Part shown: positions 1 to 7,174 of the stretch, piece after piece
Layout of the letters: every line of letters starts with the position of its first letter
Numbering within the stretch: the stretch's first letter is position 1
Assembly (NCBI GenBank): GCA_035487295.1
Contig: DATHMH010000012.1
Location: forward strand, 132,904-196,903
Direction: 5' to 3'
From: QIAW01 sp035487295
Lineage (GTDB): Bacteria > Acidobacteriota > Terriglobia > Terriglobales > Acidobacteriaceae
Length of the DNA: 64,000 nucleotides
Made by a program: the position numbers and the translations under genes
Notes under the pieces: model-generated
Seen by the model: only the letters and a program-made list of their open reading frames with translations
What the model was told of the DNA's origin: nothing
The model's database searches: none

Positions 1-751
1 CCATGGTCTGGATTTCAAAGCGAACTACACCTGGTCCAAGTGTCTTTCCAACAGTCTGGGCTACTTCGGTCCCTTCGGCGACGAAGAGGCGCTTCCCGGT
101 ACCACAAGCCAGACCGGCTTCAACTTCTTTTATCAGAACGCTTATAATCCGAGGGCTGATTATGGCCGCTGCATCTCTGATGCAGCTAGCTTGTTCAACG
201 GTTACATGGTCTACGAACTGCCCTTTGGCAAAGGCAAGCTGTTTGGCGGCGGCGCAAGCGACGTGGTCAACGCCATCATTGGCGGTTGGACGATCGCGTC
301 CGACTTCACGCTCCACACCGGCTTTGCTATTACTCCATTGGGCTCTGACAATTCCGGTACCAACTCTGTCTCTCCCCGTGCCGATTGCGTCTCCGGTGTC
401 TCCCAATCGGGTAGCGGCGCCATCGTTCCCGTCGGAGGTGGACAGTTTGGCGAGCAGTTCTGGAACGTCGCCTCAGTTACCTCCATTGCGTCGCCACCGG
501 CGGCTCACCATTTCGGCACTTGCGGCATTGGTTCCTTCCGCGGACCTAGCCTCACAACCGCCGACCTCAACGTTGCAAAACGTTTCTCGATCACCGAGAG
601 AATGAACGTCGAGTTCCTGGCGCAATTCATCAACGTCACCAACACTCCGATCCTGGGCAGGCCGAACTTCTCCCAGGGCCCAACCTTCGGAACCATCACT
701 TCCTCCAACCCCGGCCGCCAGATTCAGGTTGGGTTTAAATTCCATTACTGA
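1..751 (+). CDS. TonB-dependent receptor, Oar-like, C-terminal part (cut by window start)
   Basis: The frame is open from base 2 to the TGA at 749-751, so the gene begins before the window. The visible 249 residues have the alternating aromatic/polar strands of an outer-membrane beta-barrel. They include a YELPFGKGK strand, an IIGGWTIASDFTLHTGFAITP segment and a last strand ending in Phe-Lys-Phe-His-Tyr, all typical of the Oar/carboxypeptidase-regulatory TonB receptors of Acidobacteriota. It would take up large substrates across the outer membrane using TonB energy; the substrate cannot be told. It resembles the complete receptor at 58.3-61.7 kb in style. A strong terminator follows 30 bases after the stop, so it ends its transcript. 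Confidence 0.85.
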   Translation, partial: HGLDFKANYTWSKCLSNSLGYFGPFGDEEALPGTTSQTGFNFFYQNAYNPRADYGRCISDAASLFNGYMVYELPFGKGKLFGGGASDVVNAIIGGWTIASDFTLHTGFAITPLGSDNSGTNSVSPRADCVSGVSQSGSGAIVPVGGGQFGEQFWNVASVTSIASPPAAHHFGTCGIGSFRGPSLTTADLNVAKRFSITERMNVEFLAQFINVTNTPILGRPNFSQGPTFGTITSSNPGRQIQVGFKFHY

Positions 752-780
752 CCGGCGAGCACTGCCCTCAGACCAACCTT

Positions 781-821
781 GCGGAATCGTTACCTTAACG
801 GGTAACGGTTCCGCATTTTTT
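781..821 (+). terminator. Rho-independent terminator after the TonB receptor
   Basis: Arms of 14 bases (GCGGAATCGTTACC and GGTAACGGTTCCGC) pair with a single G-T wobble around a 6-base loop. They are followed by ATTTTTTC. The position, 30 bases after the receptor stop, fits. Confidence 0.85.
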
Positions 822-1093
822 CGTCTCTGTGCATGCATTAGCATTAAGCGATCCTGGGACTCTCCAACGCTCCGCACCGACGTTTTTCCAACCTCGCCTC
901 GCACTTGACAAAACTATCCTTCGTCAGCCAAGATTGGCCTTCAAATTGAAAATGGTCGTACGCAGTCTCGCCCGGGCCCCCTACTGCGGGTATGAATAAT
1001 TTGAATAAGGCTTCGGCCTGTTTTTCAAAGACCCTGCAAGGAAACAATCTTGTAACTGCCCATCCGGGGTTACCAAGGTAAGGGAGAAATAAA

Positions 1094-1390
1094 ATGCCTT
1101 GGAATGTTCAACTAGAAGCTGAAAATTGTGAAGCTATTGAAAAGAGTGTGACTATTTGGGGTTTTATTCCCGAAGAACAAAGCAAATCTTTTGCGCTGCT
1201 TCGATTTGTAGATCCTTACGGGGACACGGTTTTCAACCGTCTACAGATGACTGTCTTCCTTGAAGAATGGACGCGCTTGGAAGAGACCTCAAAGCAAAAC
1301 GCACAACATGACAAATGGCAAGCAGTTAGACGATTGGCTCTAAAGTGTCAATCCGAACCGCATACCTATTTGAGGTTTGTGGGAGATTAG
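1094..1390 (+). CDS. Hypothetical small protein, 98 aa
   Basis: I do not recognise this family. The protein is soluble, without signal peptide or membrane segment, and is rich in Glu, Lys and Gln. It reads like a compact alpha/beta domain (VTIWGFIPEE, SFALLRFVDPYGDTVFN, then a Glu-rich helix). The start is supported by AGGGAG about 8 bases upstream of the ATG. The gene is visibly more AT-rich than its neighbours (many AAA, TTT and ATT codons), which suggests recent acquisition. It lies just outside the Rhs toxin island, so an orphan immunity or accessory protein is possible, but nothing in the sequence proves that. Confidence 0.6.
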   Translation: MPWNVQLEAENCEAIEKSVTIWGFIPEEQSKSFALLRFVDPYGDTVFNRLQMTVFLEEWTRLEETSKQNAQHDKWQAVRRLALKCQSEPHTYLRFVGD

Positions 1391-1681
1391 TTAACTCATC
1401 TCCGCCGGGCGGCCCACCCTTCCGCGCGCTTTTCGCGGAGGGTGGGGAAGTTTGGCTTCCTTCTCGAGTTCCTGGCGGACGGGTGACCCGAGCTAATTTT
1501 CTGATCCATAATTACTCTCGAGGGCGCCCCAGCCTAGCTTCCTTTGCTAGGCTGGGGTTTTTATCAAATATGAGTGAAGATGCAAATTTCTGCGACGCCT
1601 GGAGCCTAAAGTCGCTGGCGAACGATAAAAAAAATCTCCGCAAGGCTCTTTTCTACCACCTTGAGCAGGGTTTCTTCTTGC
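1391..1681. other. Intergenic region with two strong hairpins, no gene seen
   Basis: No convincing coding frame. It holds a GC-rich inverted repeat at 1413-1446 (CCCACCCTTCCGCG against CGCGGAGGGTGGG) without a T-run, then a classical terminator at 1527-1564. The direct repeat shared with the pfkA 3' end starts at about 1682. Confidence 0.6.
1527..1564 (+). terminator. Rho-independent terminator
   Basis: A perfect 12-base-pair stem (CCCCAGCCTAGC / GCTAGGCTGGGG) around a 7-base loop, followed by TTTTTAT. It probably ends the transcript of the 98-aa gene or screens the island from upstream transcription. Confidence 0.85.
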
Positions 1682-2195
1682 AGCAGGGAAAAATTGAACT
1701 CTGATATCAAATCCTTGCCTTCTATGAAATTGCTGGCATGATTGATTTGGGCGCTTTGCCCGCTGGTCTTTGAAAACTCGCAGCAACCCCTCCCTGGCTT
1801 CAGGGAGGCCCAGGGATAGTTCTGTTCACTCCTCAGAGGTTACTTAGTAACCCCCACCCCCCTCCGTACAGATCCATTTTCGAAAGGCACGGCATTTCAT
1901 TACTCGAGTAATACCCCCTCGGGGGGCGATCTGTGTTCCTCAACTGAGTACTGACTACCGTGCTTCTCCTGCAGGCTGTCAGCCACGGCGAGCAGATCCG
2001 CTGGAACCTTCCGGTTTTCCTGCAGGGCTTCCTGGAGGGGAACGGAGACGATCTCTTGCCCGCGCAGGGCGGCCAGTCGGCCGAATTCGCCGCGGTGGAC
2101 CATATCTATAGCGCCTACGCCGTAGCGGGTGGCCAGCACGCGGTCAAACGCCGTCGGAGTGCCTCCGCGCTGGATGTGGCCCAGCACGGCCGCCC
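1682..2195. repeat. Direct repeat copy A (diverged copy of the pfkA 3' region)
   Basis: From about 1688 (AAAATTGAACTCTGATATCA) to the end of CGGCCGCCC at 2195 this matches 5788-6319 nearly base for base and in the same orientation. There are scattered substitutions and a 22-base deletion next to the pfkA stop codon. Together with copy B it brackets the Rhs toxin and immunity genes. Outside these limits the flanks are unrelated. Confidence 0.85.
1900..2195 (-). pseudogene. Truncated duplicate of the pfkA 3' end
   Basis: On the minus strand this encodes the last part of phosphofructokinase (from AVLGHIQRGGTPTAFDR through the LLAVADSLQEKHG tail), matching the intact gene at 6057-7112. It lacks the first two thirds of the gene. 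The true stop is lost through a 22-base deletion, so the frame runs on into unrelated residues. The break at 2195 is where the Rhs sequence begins. It cannot make an enzyme and is a remnant of a duplication. Confidence 0.85.
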
Positions 2196-5023
2196 CACCC
2201 GGTGGTATTGGCACTCCTCTTCAGGTAAGCGCTCGAACACAATTTCCACAATCGAACCAGAGTGCCTTCAGAAATTCGTGGACTTCAGGCTCCCTTGCTG
2301 ACGGCGGCACGACCACGATTTATGATTCGGGCGCCGCAAGCGTTGCCGTTTCTACGATTGGCGACAATACGAGTTGGTCCGGCTCAGGAACTACACCCGC
2401 AAGTATTGCATCGAGTCTGGCTTCGGCCATCAACAACGACCAGAGCGCATTCGTTACCGCCGGTGCCTCAGGTGGCACGCTTGTTCTGACTGCCAAGACG
2501 ATGGGGATGAGCGGAAACGGTCTCGCTCTCTCGTGTTCTTCAACCTACGACTCCAGCGATTTCAGCAGTCCATCCTTTAGCATCTCGTGCCCATCAGGCC
2601 TGAGCGGAGGGCAGGAAGCCGGCAGCCTCTCGGTGCCAATGGTCACAAGGTATTTCTACGATGGATTGGACAATCTACTCTGCGTGGAGCAGCACGGGAA
2701 TGTGAGCGGCGCCGGCTGCGGCAGCCCACCAAGTTCAGACGCAACTTCACCTTGGCGGGTGCGGCGCTTCAGCTATGATTCTCTGTCGCGGCTCTTGACG
2801 GCAACGAATCCGGAAACAGGGACGATTAACTACACCTACGATTTTAATGGTAACCTGATTTCGAAAACCTCCCCCGCACCCAATGCACAGCCTCCTTCCT
2901 CGGCTACACAGACCATCAGTTATTGCTATGACGCTCTCAATCGGATGACGGCCAAGTTTTATTCGGCGAATCCAAACTGCGCTAGCGGTACTCCAGATGC
3001 CGGCTACATCTACGACTTGAGCCAACTGGGAGGAGCAAGTCCGCAGAATCCGGTGGGCCGACTGGTGGCTGAGTATTCAACCCTGCCCAACGTAAGCGGC
3101 TTGGTATCCAGCATAACCAGTTATGACGCGATGGGACGGATCGCTTGGCAGGGGCAAGTCAACCAACGCGTTACGCCTTCGGTTACCGAAGGATTCATGT
3201 ATGTCTACAATCCCGACGGTTCGGTGCAATCCATAACCTACCCCAGCACACGCAAGGTGACCTATACCTACAACGCCGCCCAGCGTCCGACCTCGGCGGT
3301 GGACAACAACGGCATCAGCTTCGCCGCCAACGCCCACTACACTCCCTTTGGCGCCCTCAGCAGCCTTGCCAACGGCGCGACCTCTTCTTTTGCCGGCATC
3401 ACGAATACCGATCTTTATAGCGCTCGCATACAACCATGCCGCATGACAGCAACCAGCACAGGGGTTGTGCCCAGTTCGTGCACAGATTCCACTACAACAG
3501 GCAATGTCCTGGACCTGGGCTACAACTTTGTCTCCTGCAACAGCAATGGAGCGAACAACGGCAATGTATGCGGAGTGGTGAACGGTAAAAACAGCACTCG
3601 CTCACAGGCCTTCCAGTACGACGCACTGAACCGACTTACCCAGGCTTTGACACCGAATTCGCCTCTGTGGGGCACGACCTATACCTATGATGCATGGGGC
3701 AACCTGTATCAGAAAACAACCATGTCGGGAAAGGGTCAGGGTGATCTCGCGATGACGGGGATCACGGCCACTGTCAAGAATCAGCTTACCGGAATGAACT
3801 ACGATGTGGCCGGCAATTTTCTCGGGCTGACAGCGCTCGGCAACACGAATACGTATGACGCCGAGAATCGGCTGCGGGTGTACAGCAATCTGGCCTTCGA
3901 CTACGACGCCGAGGGGCGGCGGGTGCAGAAGTCGGACGGCACGTTGTACTGGTATGGGCCGTCGGATGAGGTTCTGGACGAGACCGACCTCAGCGGCAAT
4001 CTGAAGAATGAATATGTTTTCTTCGGTGGCAAGCGCACAGCGCGCATGGATTCGTCCGGCGTCCACTACTACTTCGCCGACCACCTCGGCTCTGCCGATG
4101 TGGTCACAAACGCCACCGGCAGCGCCATCGAAGAAGAATCGGACTTCTACCCCTTTGGCGGCGAGCTTGTAGTCACAGGACCAGGCCCCAATCACTACAA
4201 GTTCACCGGCAAAGAACGCGATTCCGAGACGGGATGCGATTACTTCGGAGCACGCTACTATTGCAACCCCATCGGACGGTTCATCACACCAGATTGGGCG
4301 GCCAAGCCGACGACCGTACCTTATGCGAACTTTGGGAATCCGCAGAGTCTAAATCTTTATAGTTACGTCAAGAATAATCCGACTACATTCGGCGATCCAG
4401 ATGGGCATTGTTTTGAAGATCTGTGCATCATAGAGCTAACAATCGCATTTGTGGGTTATGAAGCTATTACATCTCCACCTGCAATACGCGCGTACCAGCA
4501 GGCTGGTAGAGGAATCAATCAAGCGATCAATGACATATCAAGCCATTTCCATCCCTCAACAAGCTTGCCAACTAGCACTCCATCTTCAACAGGAACACAG
4601 GTACAAACGAGTACACCTCCTTCGACGGGCACGCACGTGCAAACTGGTACTCCTGGTTCAACGGGTACCCAGGTTCAAACCGGCACACCAGCCTCCACAT
4701 CACAGCAAGGAGTTGTTAACACGAGCCCAGCGGAATCTCGACTCTTCCCTAAAGATGTAAAAAGCGACACGCGTGACAATGCAGGAGGCAGATGTGAGTA
4801 CTGCGGTGTACAGACTGTCCCAGCCCAGAAATCTCAAGCTGGTGTTCCGACGCCGCCGAACCAAGGTCAAACTGATCACTATGATCCGTATTCGGTAACC
4901 CAAGACAGTTCTGCAGTCAACGCCGTCCATGCATGTGCATCTTGTAACAATGCTAAGTCAGATACTCAGCCACAAGGCACGCAATGGGAGCTTCCTCGCA
5001 TGAAGAAAGCAGATCCGCAATAG
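2129..5023 (+). CDS. Rhs-repeat polymorphic toxin with C-terminal HNH nuclease, 5'-truncated
   Basis: The first 20 or so codons (GTG start, no Shine-Dalgarno sequence) are antisense pfkA duplicate, so the native 5' end with its secretion signal is missing. After an Acidobacteria-style repeat domain (about residues 58-150) come at least eight YD repeats (FSYDSLSRL, YTYDFNGNL, YCYDALNRM, FQYDALNRL). The Rhs core end follows at about 691-760 (FTGKERDSETG, DYFGARYY, GRFITPDW, LNLYSYVKNNP). Next are a Thr/Ser repeat linker and an HNH fold: CEYC at 889-892, DH at 916-917, N931, and CASCNNAK at 936-943. This is the layout of contact-dependent DNase toxins. The next gene is the likely immunity partner. 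As it stands it may be a silent toxin tip. Confidence 0.8.
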   Translation: MASTRSNAVGVPPRWMWPSTAAPPGGIGTPLQVSARTQFPQSNQSAFRNSWTSGSLADGGTTTIYDSGAASVAVSTIGDNTSWSGSGTTPASIASSLASAINNDQSAFVTAGASGGTLVLTAKTMGMSGNGLALSCSSTYDSSDFSSPSFSISCPSGLSGGQEAGSLSVPMVTRYFYDGLDNLLCVEQHGNVSGAGCGSPPSSDATSPWRVRRFSYDSLSRLLTATNPETGTINYTYDFNGNLISKTSPAPNAQPPSSATQTISYCYDALNRMTAKFYSANPNCASGTPDAGYIYDLSQLGGASPQNPVGRLVAEYSTLPNVSGLVSSITSYDAMGRIAWQGQVNQRVTPSVTEGFMYVYNPDGSVQSITYPSTRKVTYTYNAAQRPTSAVDNNGISFAANAHYTPFGALSSLANGATSSFAGITNTDLYSARIQPCRMTATSTGVVPSSCTDSTTTGNVLDLGYNFVSCNSNGANNGNVCGVVNGKNSTRSQAFQYDALNRLTQALTPNSPLWGTTYTYDAWGNLYQKTTMSGKGQGDLAMTGITATVKNQLTGMNYDVAGNFLGLTALGNTNTYDAENRLRVYSNLAFDYDAEGRRVQKSDGTLYWYGPSDEVLDETDLSGNLKNEYVFFGGKRTARMDSSGVHYYFADHLGSADVVTNATGSAIEEESDFYPFGGELVVTGPGPNHYKFTGKERDSETGCDYFGARYYCNPIGRFITPDWAAKPTTVPYANFGNPQSLNLYSYVKNNPTTFGDPDGHCFEDLCIIELTIAFVGYEAITSPPAIRAYQQAGRGINQAINDISSHFHPSTSLPTSTPSSTGTQVQTSTPPSTGTHVQTGTPGSTGTQVQTGTPASTSQQGVVNTSPAESRLFPKDVKSDTRDNAGGRCEYCGVQTVPAQKSQAGVPTPPNQGQTDHYDPYSVTQDSSAVNAVHACASCNNAKSDTQPQGTQWELPRMKKADPQ
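4577..4708 (+). repeat. 36-base coding tandem repeat in the Rhs linker
   Basis: Three full units (4577-4612, 4613-4648, 4649-4684) and a partial fourth encode a 12-residue Thr/Ser-rich motif of the form TPxSTGTxVQTx. The DNA copies differ mostly at third positions, so selection seems to act on the protein. It forms a flexible hinge between the Rhs shell and the nuclease tip. Confidence 0.9.
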
Positions 5024-5069
5024 ACGGAAGGGTTGGAGATGAGAATATAATTCAATCAGGGTTAAAAGT

Positions 5070-5372
5070 ATGGAGTTGGAAAAATCGACTGCTGAACAGT
5101 ACACAACCGTTCACTGCGACAGACATGGCGCCAAACGTGAAGCGTTCGTCTGCGATCACTTGTTGTACGGAGCACGCCAGGGATTTTTCCATGGCGATGA
5201 TCCGGGAAACCCCTACCCAGATGCTTGGTGTCATAGGTGCGAGCAGATTCGAGTGCTCCATGGGGGCAGTGACGGTGAGTGGAACGATAAGAGTATTGCG
5301 TTGGTAAAGATTAGGCTCGTCTGTGGAGACTGCTACGAGGAGATTAAAGCAAGAAATGTGTTAGGTTACTGA
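5070..5372 (+). CDS. Putative immunity protein for the HNH toxin (Cys-rich, 100 aa)
   Basis: It starts 46 bases after the toxin stop, same strand, preceded by CAGGG. The protein carries a CDRHG motif, then FVCDHL, a GFF...DDPGNPYPDAWCHRCE segment and a C-terminal LVCGDCYEEIKARN. Cys pairs of this kind suggest a bound metal. I recall the same pattern in small uncharacterised bacterial proteins, but no official name. Position immediately after a Rhs-HNH tip is the standard place for the cognate immunity gene; that role is inferred from position only. Antitoxin-like transcription factors are an alternative, but no DNA-binding motif is visible. Confidence 0.6.
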   Translation: MELEKSTAEQYTTVHCDRHGAKREAFVCDHLLYGARQGFFHGDDPGNPYPDAWCHRCEQIRVLHGGSDGEWNDKSIALVKIRLVCGDCYEEIKARNVLGY

Positions 5373-5782
5373 AACGACGAATTCCATACAGTGATGGTCG
5401 CTCGCGAAACCATGCCATTTTCTAACCAACTGGGAGAAGTACTCTGCACTAACCGGCAGCTTCCTCCTTCAACGGCCCTCTACTTCTTGCTTGTGCCCAT
5501 CCGCCCGCGGTCACACAAAGCCCCCTGCCTACAACTGGTATTTTCATCCACGAATTGTCATCATGGGTGACGCAAACAGGAAAAGCTGACTTCGGGCTAT
5601 GAATTCCAACGATTCATCGCAGTCATCATTTACAACTTCGCAGTTTACCGGCACACAGGATTTTCTGTCGCAGGATTTGGGCCACCAGGGCCGCGCAAGC
5701 CTGCCAAGGGAGCCCGTGCGTTCGATTCGGGCCGGCTGCCCCATTCGCGCGACAGCGCAAATGGGAACAGATTGTGCGCTGC
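5373..5782. other. Intergenic region, no gene seen
   Basis: Several short overlapping frames exist but none has a ribosome binding site, a recognisable motif or an even codon pattern. It leads directly into direct-repeat copy B. Nothing else is evident. Confidence 0.5.
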
Positions 5783-6319
5783 AGCAGGCAAAAATTGAAC
5801 TCTGATATCAAATCCTTGCCTTCTATGAAATTGCTGGCATGATTGATTTGGGCGCTTGCCCGCTGGTCTTTGAAAACTCGCAGCAACCCCTCCCCGGCTT
5901 CAGGGCGGCACAAGGATAGTTCTGTTCACTCCTCAGAGGTTACTTAGTAACCCCCACCCCCCCTTCCAAACAGATCCATTTTCGAAAGGCAAGGCATTTC
6001 ATTACTCGAGTAATACCCCCCCCGGCGGCGATCGGTGTTCCTCAACCGAGCACTGACTACCGGGTGCTGAGTACTGCTTTGCCGTGCTTCTCCTGCAGGC
6101 TGTCAGCCACGGCGAGCAGATCCGCTGGAACCTTCCGGTTTTCCTGCAGGGCTTCCTGGAGGGGAACCGAGACGATCTCCTGCCCGCGCAGGGCGGCCAG
6201 GCGGCCGAATTCGCCGCGGTGGACCATATCTATAGCGCCTACGCCGTAGCGGGTGGCCAGCACGCGGTCAAACGCCGTCGGAGTGCCTCCGCGCTGGATG
6301 TGGCCCAGCACGGCCGCCC
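5783..6319. repeat. Direct repeat copy B (native pfkA 3' end and downstream spacer)
   Basis: Same sequence as copy A (1682-2195), here continuous with intact pfkA, so this is the parental location. The non-coding half (5788-6056) and the coding half (6057-6319) are both duplicated. The unit therefore does not follow gene boundaries. Confidence 0.85.
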
Positions 6320-7112
6320 GTGTCTCGAGGCCCGTACGCTTTTCGATCTCCTGCGCCAGCAGGTTGCCAATGCCGCCCAATCGCACGTGTCCGAACTCGT
6401 CTTTTGCCGCGCCCAGGTCAACGGCCCCGTCGGCAACTTTGGCGCCCTCGGCAACCACGACCACGGCGAACAGGTGGCCTTCTTCTCTGCGCTGTTTCAG
6501 GGTTTGAGCAACTTCTGCCAGGTCGAAGGGCTTCTCCGGCACCAGGATGATATCTGCGCCGCTGGCCACGCCGCTATAGAAGGCGATCCAGCCGGAATCG
6601 CGGCCCATCACCTCGACCACAATGACGCGGTTGTGGGCTTCGGCGGTGGTGTGCACGCGATCGATAGCTTCGGTGGCAATGCTGACCGCGGTATCGAAAC
6701 CGAAACACAGATCGGTGCCGCTCAGGTCGTTGTCAATCGTCTTGGGCACGCCCACGACCTTGATGCCCTGCTCAAAGAGCTTCTTGGAAACAGACTGGGT
6801 ATCGTCGCCGCCCAGGGTAATGAGCGCATCAAGTTTGTTTTTGTTGAAGGTCTCAATGCATTGCGCAAGGCCGCCCTCGCGCTTGGCCGGGTTAGTGCGC
6901 GATGTCCGCAAAATGGTTCCGCCGCGCAGCAGAATGTCGGAGACGGCGTTCAAATCGAGCTTCGTCGTCTTGTTCTCCAGGACGCCGCGCCAGCCTTCGA
7001 TGAATCCGACGAACTCATCGTTGTAATGAAGAATGCCTTTTCGTACCACGGCTCGGATTACAGCGTTGAGTCCGGGGCAATCACCACCGCCAGTGAGAAT
7101 TCCAATTCGCAT
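6057..7112 (-). CDS. pfkA: 6-phosphofructokinase, pyrophosphate-type active site
   Basis: A 351-residue PFK. ILTGGGDCPGLNAVIR opens the nucleotide site; catalytic TIDNDL, VMGRDSGWIA, and C-terminal GHIQRGGTPTAFDR for the sugar phosphate are all present. The two residues that discriminate the phosphoryl donor read GGDDT (Asp where ATP enzymes have Gly) and PKTIDND (Lys where most ATP enzymes have Gly). By established family knowledge this pair favours PPi over ATP, so the enzyme may run reversibly between fructose-6-phosphate and fructose-1,6-bisphosphate. ATG start at a canonical N-terminus (MRIGILTGGG). Its 3' end is duplicated at 1.9-2.2 kb. Confidence 0.93.
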   Translation of the reverse strand: MRIGILTGGGDCPGLNAVIRAVVRKGILHYNDEFVGFIEGWRGVLENKTTKLDLNAVSDILLRGGTILRTSRTNPAKREGGLAQCIETFNKNKLDALITLGGDDTQSVSKKLFEQGIKVVGVPKTIDNDLSGTDLCFGFDTAVSIATEAIDRVHTTAEAHNRVIVVEVMGRDSGWIAFYSGVASGADIILVPEKPFDLAEVAQTLKQRREEGHLFAVVVVAEGAKVADGAVDLGAAKDEFGHVRLGGIGNLLAQEIEKRTGLETRAAVLGHIQRGGTPTAFDRVLATRYGVGAIDMVHRGEFGRLAALRGQEIVSVPLQEALQENRKVPADLLAVADSLQEKHGKAVLSTR

Positions 7113-7174
7113 AAGATAAATATCCTAAACTAATTACTTTAATTTCGGCTAGCGTTGATTGCTGCCGTTTTTGC

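Noticed and set aside
2..605. Alternative 200-codon frame over the first receptor
   Set aside because: The other frame carries the barrel sequence and ends just before a terminator.
1413..1446. GC-rich hairpin as a terminator
   Set aside because: No T-run follows; kept only as an inverted repeat.
4577..4708. Regular repeats considered as a CRISPR array
   Set aside because: Units are contiguous 36-mers without spacers and code for a 12-residue protein repeat.
1682..6319. pfkA 3' duplication considered as phage or ICE attachment sites
   Set aside because: Repeats of about 500 bases with no integrase, excisionase or phage genes between them; att cores are normally short.
6084..7133. 349-codon frame on the plus strand opposite pfkA
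   Set aside because: It is the antisense shadow of a highly conserved enzyme in GC-rich DNA; no motif or ribosome site.
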